Shown here: positions 1-9,063 of the stretch, in pieces
Layout of the letters: the number at the start of each line of letters is the position of its first letter
Numbering within the stretch: the stretch's first letter is position 1
Assembly: GCF_001422375.1 (NCBI RefSeq)
Contig: NZ_LMMU01000001.1
Coordinates: 2,147,553-2,211,552 of the forward strand
Direction of reading: 5' to 3'
From: Methylobacterium sp. Leaf99
GTDB lineage: Bacteria > Pseudomonadota > Alphaproteobacteria > Rhizobiales > Beijerinckiaceae
DNA: 64,000 bases
Position numbers and translations under genes: made by a program
The notes under the pieces: model-generated
Told to the model about the DNA's origin: nothing
The model's input: only the letters and a program-made list of their open reading frames with translations
Database searches by the model: none

Positions 1-2
1 AG

Positions 3-38
3 CTCCAGGCCTTCCTCAACGAGGCGCTGGCGGTCTGA
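3..38 (+). CDS. sucA: 2-oxoglutarate dehydrogenase E1, C-terminal end (partial)
   Basis: The first 36 bases read in frame 3 as the tail LQAFLNEALAV followed by TGA, which resembles the C-terminus of alphaproteobacterial SucA. sucB starts 65 bases downstream on the same strand, and sucA-sucB-lpd is the usual order for the 2-oxoglutarate dehydrogenase complex. Only eleven residues are visible, so the call leans on the neighbour. The rest of the gene lies outside the window. Confidence 0.6.
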   Translation, partial: LQAFLNEALAV

Positions 39-103
39 CGCCGCACGGCATTCCCGATCTGACCGCGCACCGGCGCGCCCGATAATCCAGGCGGACACAC
101 ACC

Positions 104-1417
104 ATGGCAACCGACATCCTCGTCCCGACCCTCGGCGAATCCGTGAGCGAGGCCACCATCGGCCGCTGGTTCAAGAAGCCGGGCGACACGGTGGCGGCCG
201 ACGAGCCCCTGGTGGAACTCGAGACCGACAAGGTCACCCTCGAGGTCAACGCGCCGGCCGCGGGCGAGCTCGGCGAGATCCTGGTCAAGGACGGCGAGAC
301 CGTGGAGCCGGGGGCGCTGCTGGGGTCCATCGTCGAGGCCACCGGCGGTGCCAAGGCGGCGGCGCCGAAGAAGACCGAGCAGAAGGCCGAGACCCGCTCG
401 GAGGCGCCCGCCGAGGACAAGGCCGAGCAGAAGCCCGCCGAGGCCCCGGCCGAGGGTTCGTCGGCCGGCTACGGCAACCATGGCGACGGCGCTCCGGCCC
501 AGGCCCGGGAATCCGGCGACAACGGCCCGGCCGTCTCCAAGATGGCGCGGGAATCCGGCATCGATCCGGCGACCCTGAACGGCTCGGGCAAGGACGGCCG
601 CGTCACCAAGGGCGACATGCTGGAGGCCAAGGCGAAGGGGCCGTCGGCACCGGCGCCCGCGCCCGCCAAGGAGGCCAAGCCCGCCGCCCCGCGCGCGCCG
701 TCGAAGCCCGACGACGCGGCGCGCGAGGAGCGCGTGCGCATGACCAAGCTGCGTCAGACCATCGCCCGCCGTCTCAAGGACGCGCAGGACACCGCCGCGA
801 TGCTGACGACGTTCAACGACGTCGACATGTCGGCCGTGATGGCCATGCGGAGCCAGTACAAGGACATCTTCGAGAAGAAGCACGGGACCAAGCTCGGCTT
901 CATGGGCTTCTTCACCAAGGCGGTGATCGGCGCCCTCAAGGACGTGCCGGCGGTCAATGCCGAAATCGACGGGCAGGACCTCGTCTACAAGAACTACTAC
1001 CACATCGGCATCGCCGTCGGCACCGACAAGGGCCTCGTGGTCCCCGTGGTCCGCAACGCCGACGACCTGTCGATCGCCGGCATCGAGAAGACCATCTCCG
1101 GCTTCGGCAAGAAGGCCCGCGACGGCAAGCTCTCCATCGACGAGATGCAGGGCGGCACCTTCACCATCACCAACGGGGGCATCTACGGGTCGCTGATGTC
1201 GACCCCGATCCTCAACGCGCCGCAATCCGGCATCCTCGGCATGCACCGCATCGAGGAGCGCCCGGTGGTCCGCAACGGCAAGATCGAGGCGCGTCCGATG
1301 ATGTACCTCGCCCTGTCCTACGATCACCGCATCGTCGACGGGAAGGAGGCCGTGACCTTCCTCGTGCGCGTCAAGGAGGCGCTGGAGGATCCGGCACGCC
1401 TCGTGCTCGACCTTTAA
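104..1417 (+). CDS. sucB: Dihydrolipoyllysine succinyltransferase (E2 of 2-oxoglutarate dehydrogenase)
   Basis: E2 transfers the succinyl group from lipoate to CoA in the TCA cycle and forms the core of the complex. The 437-residue protein has an N-terminal lipoyl domain (about 1-78) with the lipoylated lysine in ETDKVT (Lys43). An Ala/Pro/Lys-rich linker follows, then a peripheral subunit-binding domain around 140-180 ([14 protein letters not shown]). A C-terminal acyltransferase domain ends in the catalytic YDHRIVDG motif (HxxxDG). Length and domain order are normal. It lies between sucA and lpd on the same strand, so co-transcription is likely. The ATG follows an intergenic stretch of 65 bases. 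Confidence 0.96.
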   Translation: MATDILVPTLGESVSEATIGRWFKKPGDTVAADEPLVELETDKVTLEVNAPAAGELGEILVKDGETVEPGALLGSIVEATGGAKAAAPKKTEQKAETRSEAPAEDKAEQKPAEAPAEGSSAGYGNHGDGAPAQARESGDNGPAVSKMARESGIDPATLNGSGKDGRVTKGDMLEAKAKGPSAPAPAPAKEAKPAAPRAPSKPDDAAREERVRMTKLRQTIARRLKDAQDTAAMLTTFNDVDMSAVMAMRSQYKDIFEKKHGTKLGFMGFFTKAVIGALKDVPAVNAEIDGQDLVYKNYYHIGIAVGTDKGLVVPVVRNADDLSIAGIEKTISGFGKKARDGKLSIDEMQGGTFTITNGGIYGSLMSTPILNAPQSGILGMHRIEERPVVRNGKIEARPMMYLALSYDHRIVDGKEAVTFLVRVKEALEDPARLVLDL

Positions 1418-1433
1418 GGCCCGGCAGCTAACC

Positions 1434-1463
1434 GTCCGCCGGCCGCGATCCATGCGGCCGGAC
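1434..1463 (+). terminator. GC-rich hairpin between sucB and lpd
   Basis: GTCC and GGCCGC pair with GCGGCC and GGAC, with a three-base bulge in the left arm and a loop of about seven bases. There is no T-run, so it could be a weak terminator, an RNA-processing or stability element, or chance in GC-rich DNA. Confidence 0.3.
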
Positions 1464-1530
1464 GCTTCCGTGCGCTTCGTATCCGATGGTGGGGCATGAC
1501 CCGCCGCCCACTTCAGCGAGTCACAATCCC

Positions 1531-2931
1531 ATGTCCTATGATCTCGTCGTCATCGGCACCGGCCCCGGCGGCTATGTCTGCGCCATCCGGGCGGCCCAGC
1601 TCGGCCTCAAGACCGCCGTGGTGGAGAAGCGGGCGACCCATGGCGGCACCTGCCTCAACGTCGGCTGCATTCCCTCCAAGGCCCTGCTGCACGCCTCCGA
1701 GGCGTTCGAGGAAGCGGGCAAGCACTTCGCCGACATGGGCGTGATCGTGAACGCGCCCGAGCTCGATCTTCCCAAGATGATGGCGTTCAAGCAGGACGGC
1801 GTCGACGGCAACACCAAGGGCGTCGAGTTCCTGCTCAAGAAGAACGGCATCGATAGCTACCGCGGCACCGCGCGTCTGGCCGGTGCCGGCCGCGTCGAGG
1901 TGCTGTCGGAGGATGGCGGCAACCAGCTCCTGGAAACCAAGAACGTGGTCATCGCCACGGGCTCGGACGTGACGAAGCTCCCCGGCGTCACCATCGACGA
2001 GACCATCGTGGTCTCCTCCACGGGCGCCCTCGAACTGCAGGCGGTGCCCAAGAAGCTCCTCATCATCGGCGCCGGCGTCATTGGCCTCGAACTCGGCTCG
2101 GTCTGGCGCCGCCTCGGCTCCGAGGTCACCGTGGTCGAGTATCTCGACCGCATCCTGCCCGGCATGGACGGCGAGGTCGGCAAGCAGTTCCAGCGCATCC
2201 TCGGCAAGCAGGGCGTGCAGTTCAAACTCTCGTCGAAGGTCACGGGCGTCGCGGTCGCGGACGGGGCCGCCACCGTCACGGTGGAGCCCGCCGCCGGCGG
2301 CGCGGCCGAGACGCTTGCCGCCGACGTGGTGCTCGTGGCCATCGGCCGGGTGCCCTACACCGAAGGGCTCGGACTCGAGACCGTGGGCGTCGGCCTCGAC
2401 AACAAGGGCCGCATCCAGACGGACAGCCACTACGCCACCAACGTCACCGGCATCTACGCCATCGGCGACGTGATCAGCGGGCCGATGCTGGCCCACAAGG
2501 CCGAGGACGAGGGCGTGGCCGTGGCCGAATTGCTCGCCGGCCAGTCGGGTCACGTCAATTACGGGGTGATCCCGAACGTCGTCTACACCTACCCGGAGGT
2601 GGCCTCGGTGGGGAAGACCGAAGAGGAGTTGAAGAAGGACGGCATCGCCTACAACAGCGGAAAATTCCCCTTCACCGCCAACGGCCGCGCCAAGGTCAAC
2701 CACACCACGGACGGCTTCGTGAAGATCCTGGCCGATGCCACCACCGACCGGGTGCTCGGTGTCCACATCGTCGGTGCGGATGCGGGCAACCTCATCGCCG
2801 AAGTGGCCGTGGCGATGGAGTTCGGGGCGAGCGCGGAGGACGTCGCGCGCACCTGCCACGCCCACCCGACCCTCACCGAGGCGGTCAAGGAAGCGGCCCT
2901 GGCGGTGGCGAAGCGCGCGATCCACATCTGA
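1531..2931 (+). CDS. lpdA: Dihydrolipoyl dehydrogenase (E3)
   Basis: E3 is an FAD enzyme that reoxidises dihydrolipoamide using NAD+. The 466-residue protein starts at [20 protein letters not shown], an FAD-binding Rossmann motif. An upstream in-frame start at 1486 would add 15 residues unlike the family, so the ATG at 1531 is preferred. Visible features are the redox disulfide [13 protein letters not shown], the NAD-binding [13 protein letters not shown], the second FAD motif (IYAIGDV) and the C-terminal [13 protein letters not shown] that supplies the active-site base. Length is typical. It closes the sucA-sucB-lpd cluster and may also serve other 2-oxoacid dehydrogenases. Confidence 0.96.
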   Translation: MSYDLVVIGTGPGGYVCAIRAAQLGLKTAVVEKRATHGGTCLNVGCIPSKALLHASEAFEEAGKHFADMGVIVNAPELDLPKMMAFKQDGVDGNTKGVEFLLKKNGIDSYRGTARLAGAGRVEVLSEDGGNQLLETKNVVIATGSDVTKLPGVTIDETIVVSSTGALELQAVPKKLLIIGAGVIGLELGSVWRRLGSEVTVVEYLDRILPGMDGEVGKQFQRILGKQGVQFKLSSKVTGVAVADGAATVTVEPAAGGAAETLAADVVLVAIGRVPYTEGLGLETVGVGLDNKGRIQTDSHYATNVTGIYAIGDVISGPMLAHKAEDEGVAVAELLAGQSGHVNYGVIPNVVYTYPEVASVGKTEEELKKDGIAYNSGKFPFTANGRAKVNHTTDGFVKILADATTDRVLGVHIVGADAGNLIAEVAVAMEFGASAEDVARTCHAHPTLTEAVKEAALAVAKRAIHI

Positions 2932-2940
2932 ACCGGTGAC

Positions 2941-2960
2941 GGGCCCGCGGATGCGGGCCC
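2941..2960. terminator. Perfect hairpin between convergent lpd and MFS genes
   Basis: GGGCCCGC pairs exactly with GCGGGCCC across a GGAT loop, nine bases after the lpd stop and just before the stop of the opposing MFS gene. Position and symmetry fit a shared bidirectional terminator, although there is no T-tract. Confidence 0.6.
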
Positions 2961-2963
2961 GCC

Positions 2964-4178
2964 TCAGGATTCCGTCGGCACCAGGGGCGGCAGGCGCGAG
3001 AGGCGCAGCGCGATGGCGAGGGCCAGCCCGTAGAGGCTCGCGAAGAACACCACCACGCCGATCCAGCCCGAATGGGCGAAGAACCAGCCGCCCGCCGTGC
3101 CGAGGACCGACGAGCCGAGATAGTACAGGCACAGGTACACCGACGAGGCCTGGGCCCGGTCGCGCAGGGCCCGGCGCCCGATCCAGCTGCTCGCTACGGA
3201 ATGGGCCCCGAAGAAGCTCACCGTGACCACGACGATGCCGAGGATGATGAGCCAGAGCTGGCTCGACAGGGTCAAGGTGATGCCGACCAGCCCGAGCAGG
3301 ATGGCGAGCCACAGCACCTTGCGGCGCCCGAGCCGGCTCGCGATCTCGCCCGTGAGCGCCGACGAGAACGTTCCGAACAGGTAGACCACGAAGATCGCCC
3401 CGATGGCGGTCTGACTGAGGTCGAACGGCGGATCGAGCAGGCGAAAGCCGATGTAGTTGTAGACGCTCACGAAGCCGCCCATAAGCAGGAATGCCTCGGC
3501 GAACAGCCACGGTAGGCCCGGATCGCGAAAGTGCTGGCCGAAGGTCCCGGGCACCTCGCGCCAGCGCATGCGGTTGGCGGTGAAGCGCTGCGAATCCGGC
3601 AGGCTGAAGAGGAACGCGATGGCCGCGAGCAGGGCCAGGACGCCGATGGTGCCGAGGCCCCAGCGCCAGGAGGCATGGTCGGCGATGATCCCGGCGACCA
3701 GCCGCCCGATCATGCCCCCGAGCGCGTTGCCGCCGATGAGCAGCCCCATGGACAGGCCGATGGCGCGCCCGTGCATCTCCTCGCTGAGATAGGCCATCGC
3801 CACCGCCGGCAGGCCGCTGGCCGCGAGCCCCGTCAGGGCCCGCAGGGCGAGGAAGCCGTGCCAGCTCGGAACCAGCACCGCCACGATGGTGAGCACCGCC
3901 GAGGCGAACAGGGACGCGACCATGATCGGCTTGCGTCCCCACACCTCGGAGAGGGGGCTCACCACCAGCAGCGCGATGGCCAGCATGGCGCAGGGCAGGG
4001 AGAGGGCGAGGCTGCTTTCGGCCGGCGAGACGTGGAATTCCTCGGCGAAGACCGGCATCAGGGGCTGCACGCCGTAGAGCACGGCGAAGGTGGAAAATCC
4101 GGCCGCCGCGAGCGCCAGGGTGGTGCGGCGGAAGGCCGGCGTTCCCGCCTCGATCAACCGGGGTTGCGTCTCGTCCAT
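2964..4178 (-). CDS. MFS transporter, YnfM/CynX-like
   Basis: A 404-residue inner-membrane carrier with about twelve hydrophobic segments. The loop-2 signature of the major facilitator superfamily is visible (SPLSEVWGRKPIM), with a second copy in the C-terminal half (ASRLGRRKVL). The layout resembles the YnfM-type drug:H+ antiporter-like branch, but the substrate cannot be read from sequence. The ATG at 4178 is chosen over the upstream in-frame start at 4247 because GGGGAG lies about six bases before it and the membrane part begins soon after. It is convergent with lpd and has no obvious functional neighbour. Confidence 0.88.
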   Translation of the reverse strand: MDETQPRLIEAGTPAFRRTTLALAAAGFSTFAVLYGVQPLMPVFAEEFHVSPAESSLALSLPCAMLAIALLVVSPLSEVWGRKPIMVASLFASAVLTIVAVLVPSWHGFLALRALTGLAASGLPAVAMAYLSEEMHGRAIGLSMGLLIGGNALGGMIGRLVAGIIADHASWRWGLGTIGVLALLAAIAFLFSLPDSQRFTANRMRWREVPGTFGQHFRDPGLPWLFAEAFLLMGGFVSVYNYIGFRLLDPPFDLSQTAIGAIFVVYLFGTFSSALTGEIASRLGRRKVLWLAILLGLVGITLTLSSQLWLIILGIVVVTVSFFGAHSVASSWIGRRALRDRAQASSVYLCLYYLGSSVLGTAGGWFFAHSGWIGVVVFFASLYGLALAIALRLSRLPPLVPTES

Positions 4179-4400
4179 GCCGGCTCCCCATTCGGATCGG
4201 CGCGACGGCCCATCGACGGGCCGTCTCCGGACGTCGCCCCGGATCACCCGTGCGCGAGCGGGATATAGGGCGGGGTGGAGAGGCCGGACACTGCTTTCGG
4301 GTCGCCCTCGGACCCATCCGGCGGGCCAAACGTCGTTCTTCTCTCAAAGATGGTGCGCCGGGGCATCAGGCATCTGACTGCCCCGGCGGCATCTCTCCAA

Positions 4401-4416
4401 TCCCGACCGGTCGGGA
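4401..4416. promoter_or_regulatory. 16-bp perfect palindrome
   Basis: tcccgaccggtcggga is a perfect palindrome without a loop, three bases beyond the stop of the OmpA-like gene and upstream of the divergent end of the MFS gene. A loopless palindrome fits a dimeric repressor site better than a terminator, but it sits about 220 bases from the nearest start codon. Confidence 0.3.
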
Positions 4417-4419
4417 GGC

Positions 4420-6516
4420 TCAGCGCGGCGGCGGAGCGGCTTCCCCCTGCTGCTGGATCAGCGGGGTGATGCGGCGGACCGTGACCCGGCGGTTCTCGCG
4501 CGAGGCGTTCTGGGTGTTCACCTTGAGGGACTGCTCGCCGTAGCCCTGCGTGGTCAGATTCTCCGGCGGAACGCTGAAGTTCTGGCTCAGGACGGTGGCC
4601 ACGGACTGGGCCCTGCGGTCCGACAGGGACAGGTTGTCGACGTCGGAGCCGACGGCATCGGTGTAGCCCTCGATGAGGAACACCTCCTGCGGATTGGCCT
4701 TGATCGCCCGGTTGATCGCCGCCGCCATGGTGGACAGGCGCGCGGCCTGATCCGGCGTCACCGTGAACGAGCCCGTGTCGAAGGTGATCGTATCGATGTC
4801 GATGCTGCGCATCCGGGCCCGCAGCTGGGGGCTGTAGCGAACCTGGTCCAGGGTGTAGCGCCGGTCCACCGCCACCACGGGCGGGGCCGAGAGAGCCTCG
4901 TAGACGGCGCCCTCGTCGGCGCCGTCGTAATCAACCACGTAGCGGTTGCGCGGGATGCGGATGTCCGGCGGCGGCAGGTCGACCACGTCGTCGTAGATCG
5001 GCCGCCGCGCGCCGCCGCCGAAGGCGTTGTCGATGATCACGACCTCGCGGCCATCGCGGAACCGGCGCGAGCGGCGCACGAGCCGGCCGTCGTCGTCGAC
5101 GATGGTGACGATCTGCTCGCCGCCGGGCCGGTCGAGATACGTGATCGTATCGCCGCCGCGCCGTTCGCTGCGATAGCCGCCGCGCCCCAGATCGCGAAAA
5201 CGCTCGTTCTCGTCGTGGCGGATGAAATAGTTGTCGCGGTCGCGCACGATGATGCGGCCCGGCTCGCGGATATAGGTCCGGCCATCCTCCTGGAACTCGC
5301 GGCGGTCGCGGCGGACGCGGTCGAAGTCGCGGGTCTCGTCGTCGTCGCGGAACCCGCCGGGGACGTAGCCGGGCCGACCCGGGGCGTTGAAGCCGGTGCG
5401 CGGACCGGCGCGCTCGAACGCGTCGCGGCGCTCGCGGTCCTCGCGCCGATCGTCACCGCGCGAGGACTCGTCACGCGGAGAGCGTTCGCGCAGTCCCTGA
5501 TCGCGCGGTTCCTGGTCCCGCGGACCCCGGTCGCGCAGTCCGTCGTCGCGATTGCCGCGCGGGTCGGTCCGGTCCGGCGACCCGCCGGGTCCCCGTCCGT
5601 CCGGGCGCTCGGCGCCGGGGGCGGCATTGCGGTCGTCGGCGCCCGGCGCACCGGGTGGGGTGAACGGGCGCCCCGGCACGCCGGGTCGGGCGTTCGGCGC
5701 GACCGGGGGCGTGCCGTCGGGCGCGGGCTGCGGCGCAACCTTCGGCGCAGCCGGTTCCGTCGGCGGCTGAGTGGCCCGGGGATCGGCCGGCTGCGTCGGC
5801 CTCGCGGGCTGGGCTGCGTTGGGAACCCGCGGATCGGCGGCCGCGGGCGGGGTCGGCCGGGTCGGTGACGGGGGAGCCGCCCGCTCGGTCGGGGCAGCAT
5901 CGGGACCGCGCCGCCCGGATTCGGGCGCGTTCGGACGCTCGTGTTCCGTACCGGGCGCGCGGCGGTTCGGCTCGGCCGGACGCACCGGAGCCGCCTCGGG
6001 CACACGCTCCCGCGCCGCCGGCGGGCTCTGCTGCTCCTGTCGGCTGGGGCGCTCCTGACGATCAGGGCGCTCCTGCCGGTCGGGACGCTCCTGACGATCC
6101 TGACGAGGGACCGGACGTTCCGCCGGGCCACGCTCGTCCCGGGGATCGCCGCGCTCCTGGCGCGGCGCGGCCCGCTCGCGCTCCTGTCTCGGCTCGGGGC
6201 GTTCCTGACGGGGCTCCGGTCGCTCCTGCCGGGGCTCGGGCCTTTCCGGCCTGGGGGCCGCCGGTCGGTCCTGCCGCGGCTCCGGCCGCTCCTGACGCTC
6301 GGGCCTGTCCTGACGCTCGGGTCTCTCCTGGCGCTCGGGCCGCTCGCGGGCGGGGGAACCGCCGCGCGGTCCCTCGTCCCCGGGCCCGCCCTGCGCCAAC
6401 TGGATCGTCCCGCCCGCCGCCCGGTCCGGTTCGGCCCGGGAGGGCCCGGACAGGGCGAGGGCCGGCAGGATCGTGCCGGTGAGGAGGAGCAGGCGGATGG
6501 GCCGCATGGAAGGCAC
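4420..6516 (-). CDS. OmpA-family protein with long RQERPE-type repeat region
   Basis: The 698-residue protein begins with a signal peptide (RLLLLTGTILPALALSGPSRA). Residues about 50-180 are imperfect tandem repeats of the type RQERPE/PRQERPE, followed to about 330 by Pro/Ala/Arg-rich sequence. A middle part of about 370-560 is rich in Arg, Asp and Tyr (RDRDNYFIRHDENE). The C-terminal 110 residues form an OmpA-like peptidoglycan-binding domain (EGYTDAVGSDVDN, LSLSDRRAQSV). It probably links peptidoglycan to the envelope through a long flexible arm. A start at 6507 (second Met) is equally possible. The repeats are near-identical at DNA level and may vary in number between strains. Confidence 0.85.
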   Translation of the reverse strand: MPSMRPIRLLLLTGTILPALALSGPSRAEPDRAAGGTIQLAQGGPGDEGPRGGSPARERPERQERPERQDRPERQERPEPRQDRPAAPRPERPEPRQERPEPRQERPEPRQERERAAPRQERGDPRDERGPAERPVPRQDRQERPDRQERPDRQERPSRQEQQSPPAARERVPEAAPVRPAEPNRRAPGTEHERPNAPESGRRGPDAAPTERAAPPSPTRPTPPAAADPRVPNAAQPARPTQPADPRATQPPTEPAAPKVAPQPAPDGTPPVAPNARPGVPGRPFTPPGAPGADDRNAAPGAERPDGRGPGGSPDRTDPRGNRDDGLRDRGPRDQEPRDQGLRERSPRDESSRGDDRREDRERRDAFERAGPRTGFNAPGRPGYVPGGFRDDDETRDFDRVRRDRREFQEDGRTYIREPGRIIVRDRDNYFIRHDENERFRDLGRGGYRSERRGGDTITYLDRPGGEQIVTIVDDDGRLVRRSRRFRDGREVVIIDNAFGGGARRPIYDDVVDLPPPDIRIPRNRYVVDYDGADEGAVYEALSAPPVVAVDRRYTLDQVRYSPQLRARMRSIDIDTITFDTGSFTVTPDQAARLSTMAAAINRAIKANPQEVFLIEGYTDAVGSDVDNLSLSDRRAQSVATVLSQNFSVPPENLTTQGYGEQSLKVNTQNASRENRRVTVRRITPLIQQQGEAAPPPR

Positions 6517-6614
6517 TCACGGTCGTGGCTGAGGCCTTCGGAACAGGATTGGGGCCGGATGGTTCCCGTTTCGCCCGGTTCCGGTCTCCGGCACGGGGCC
6601 GGTTGTCCGATCCG

Positions 6615-7646
6615 TCAGGGGGTTCCGGTGCGGGTCTGGCCCTGAACCGAGAACAGGTTCGGCGCGATGATCCGGACGGGCTGGCGCTCCTCGCCCGCGG
6701 CCGCGGCGGGCGCGGCCTCGATGGCGGCGTGCTCCGCCACGGCGCCGGTCTCCGTGGTCACGAGGCCCGTGCGGTTCGCCGCGTCGGCGGCCAGGACCGC
6801 CGCGGTCTTGTCGGCCCGCCCGACGAGGGTGAGGCGCACCTTCGGTCGCGACAGGGCCTCGGCCTGCATCGGCGTGACGAAGATATCGCCCTTGTGGCGC
6901 ACCAGCATGCTCTCGGCCTTGACCAGGGACTGGGCCCAGCTCTGACCTTCGCGCTTGCACGAGCAGTTCGGGGTGAACGTCGTGCGGAACCGGAAGGCGT
7001 TGGCGAGCGACACGTAGGCCTTCGACCCACGGAGCGTCGCGGCGTGCTTCAGGGCGTCGTCGCCGTAGGGCATCGAGTAGGCGGCCGCCTCGGCACCCGG
7101 GCACAGGGCCTGGCACAGGTCGTCGGCGCCCTCGCGCCCGTCGGGCAGGTTGGCCATGGGGAAGTAGGCGCCGTCGCAGGTCCGCACGCACACCACCTGG
7201 CCGCCGCCCCGGGCCCGCGGCTCGCGCGGCGTTCCGTCCAGGGCGTTGAGCGCCACGCGGCTCGCCGGGTCCGTGCAGGCGGAGGCCACGGCCGCCGTGA
7301 GCTGCCGGCGGCGCGCGGCCGTGACCTCCCCGTTCTCGGCGCCGTACCCGGCGTTGAGGGCGCGGATGCGCTGCTCCACGGCTCCGCATTGCGGCGGCCG
7401 CGAGTCGAAGAACAGGAACCGGCCGCCCTCGCAATTCAGGGTGCGGTAATAGGCGTTGAGGCGGCCGATCTCGTTCTGGAGCGCGCGGGCGGTGTTCGCC
7501 CCGTCGGACAGGTTGGCGAGTTCCGAGCGGTAGCGCAGGCAGGCGTCGGTGGCTTGCGCCCGCACGGCCCCCATCGTCCCGACGGTGACGAGGGTCACGG
7601 CGAACGCCCGGACGAGCGTGCGGATCTTGGGGAGGATCAGCGGCAT
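6615..7646 (-). CDS. DUF2865-domain exported protein
   Basis: A 343-residue protein starting MPLILPKIRTLVRAF with a signal peptide cleaved near VRAQA. Two Cys-rich stretches (CVRTCDGAYFPM, then CQALCPGAEAAAYSMP) and CSCKREG match the DUF2865 pattern known from Hyphomicrobiales. Function is unknown; the paired cysteines suggest periplasmic disulfides. The frame stays open far upstream, but the ATG at 7646 is the one placed just before the signal peptide. It is divergent from the CreA-like gene, leaving a 135-base shared promoter region. Confidence 0.8.
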   Translation of the reverse strand: MPLILPKIRTLVRAFAVTLVTVGTMGAVRAQATDACLRYRSELANLSDGANTARALQNEIGRLNAYYRTLNCEGGRFLFFDSRPPQCGAVEQRIRALNAGYGAENGEVTAARRRQLTAAVASACTDPASRVALNALDGTPREPRARGGGQVVCVRTCDGAYFPMANLPDGREGADDLCQALCPGAEAAAYSMPYGDDALKHAATLRGSKAYVSLANAFRFRTTFTPNCSCKREGQSWAQSLVKAESMLVRHKGDIFVTPMQAEALSRPKVRLTLVGRADKTAAVLAADAANRTGLVTTETGAVAEHAAIEAAPAAAAGEERQPVRIIAPNLFSVQGQTRTGTP

Positions 7647-7781
7647 GACCTGACAGGATCGGGAGTGGAACCTTGCCGACTCCGGGAATCGGCGCGGCGG
7701 CGAAGCGGAAGTTTTGTACCTGCCCTCGCGCGGAGGCGACAGCCTTCCCACATGCGCCCCAGCCGAGTTGGGGGGGAATGC

Positions 7782-8315
7782 ATGACGATGTGGCTTCGGG
7801 GTCTCACAGGGGGAACGATGGCCGTGGCCGTCGTCGCGGCGGCGCTCGCGGGCGCCGCGCCGGCCAGGGCCGAGGACGCCGACCGGATCTTCGACAAATC
7901 CACGGTCTGGCGTCCGCTCACCCCCAACGACAAGCTCGTGGTCTACGGGATCGACGATCCCGCCGTGGCCGGTGTGGCGTGCTGGTACACCCAGCCCGAG
8001 AAGGGTGGCATCAAGGGCACCCTGGGGCTCGCCGAGGACGTCTCGGACATCTCCCTCGCCTGCCGTCAGGTCGGCCCCGTGCAGTTCAAGGACAAGCTCG
8101 GCCAGGGCGAGGTGGTGTTCAGCGAGCGCCGGTCGCTGATCTTCAAGTCCATGCAGATCGTGCGCGGCTGCGACGCCAAGCGTAACACGCTGATCTACAT
8201 GGTCTATTCGGACAAGGTGATCCAGGGCTCGCCCAAGAACTCCACCTCGGCCGTGCCCTTGATGCCGTGGGGGACCGAACCCCCGCCGAAATGCGCCGAC
8301 GCGTTGAAGAAGTAG
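7782..8315 (+). CDS. creA: CreA family protein
   Basis: A 177-residue exported protein. A signal peptide ends near APARAEDADR, followed by the conserved CreA region (ACWYTQPEKGGIKG, DISLACRQVGP, RSLIFKSMQIVRGCD). Homologues are small periplasmic proteins of unknown activity; E. coli CreA precedes the creBCD genes, which are absent here. The frame is open from 6525, but only the part after the ATG at 7782 is protein-like, and a run of Gs lies immediately upstream as ribosome binding site. Confidence 0.88.
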   Translation: MTMWLRGLTGGTMAVAVVAAALAGAAPARAEDADRIFDKSTVWRPLTPNDKLVVYGIDDPAVAGVACWYTQPEKGGIKGTLGLAEDVSDISLACRQVGPVQFKDKLGQGEVVFSERRSLIFKSMQIVRGCDAKRNTLIYMVYSDKVIQGSPKNSTSAVPLMPWGTEPPPKCADALKK

Positions 8316-8382
8316 GCGGCCTCGGACGCGCATCCGGCCAGGATCGATCGGGGCGATCGGTCCTGAAGATCAAGTCCGGCGA

Positions 8383-8742
8383 TCAATCCTGGCAGGTGAT
8401 GCGGATCGGGCGCTCGGCCTGCTTGATCACCGGGACCGCGGGGATCGCACCGGTGTACTCGTCCTGGGCAGCGACGCCGAACGAGCCGGCCGCGGCGAAG
8501 CCCTGGGCCTCGCACCAGGCGTTGGCCACCACCTGGCCGCAGCTGCTCTCGCCGTTGGTCAGGCAATCGCCGACGCCGTAGCCTTCGCCGGCCGGAATCA
8601 GGAAGGTCTTCTCCACCTGCGGCACGGTCTTGGCCTGCAGCGAGGTCCTGGCGGGGCTCTCGCCGTCGCCCCCCGCGAGCGCAGCCGACGAGATCAGGGC
8701 GAGGGCGAGGAGAGCGCCGATTTCGGCGGCCGGGCGGCGCAT
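8383..8742 (-). CDS. Small exported hypothetical protein
   Basis: A 119-residue protein with a signal peptide (IGALLALALISSAALA) and four cysteines in the mature part (GDCLTNGESSCGQVVANAWC and a C-terminal RITCQD), which probably form two disulfides. Small exported proteins with this Cys pattern are common in Hyphomicrobiales and have no known function. The start at 8742 places Met directly before the signal peptide; the upstream in-frame start at 8865 would add 41 unlikely residues. It is convergent with the CreA-like gene. Confidence 0.65.
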   Translation of the reverse strand: MRRPAAEIGALLALALISSAALAGGDGESPARTSLQAKTVPQVEKTFLIPAGEGYGVGDCLTNGESSCGQVVANAWCEAQGFAAAGSFGVAAQDEYTGAIPAVPVIKQAERPIRITCQD

Positions 8743-9063
8743 GGGCAAAGCCTCGATGGAGGGATTCGGGTTCGGGGAAATCTCAAGGGTTCGGGTAAAC
8801 AAACCCTTTCCGCCGCGGATCGCTTTCGATAGGCGGCGGAGCGGCGCTGTTCTCGAATTGCTCATGGATTCGGGTTAGCCCAGGACGGCCGGCGGAACCG
8901 TCGCCTTCGCGCAACAGGCGGCCCGTGCAGCGCGGCCGCCCACCCATTGGACGGGTCGGTCGCGGCGGAGTACCGACGCCGGGAAGTGGCGGAAAACCAA
9001 GGCGCTAGGGGCGGTCGAGGCTCGCGGCGCACGCGGCCCGCCCGAGGGACGAGGGACGGTTTC
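8743..9063. other. Intergenic region upstream of cysS
   Basis: It separates the divergent exported-protein gene and cysS and must hold both promoters. I see no convincing operator, hairpin or RNA gene in it. Confidence 0.4.

Noticed and set aside
1513..4347. Open frame of 944 codons on the minus strand
   Set aside because: It is antisense to lpd and out of frame with the MFS gene; composition is that of a shadow frame.
5950..6370. Regular repeats resembling an array
   Set aside because: The period is a multiple of three in frame with an exported protein, there are no unique spacers and no cas genes; not a CRISPR array.
6525..7781. Long N-terminal extension of the CreA-like frame
   Set aside because: It is antisense to the DUF2865 gene; the protein-like part begins at the signal peptide at 7782.
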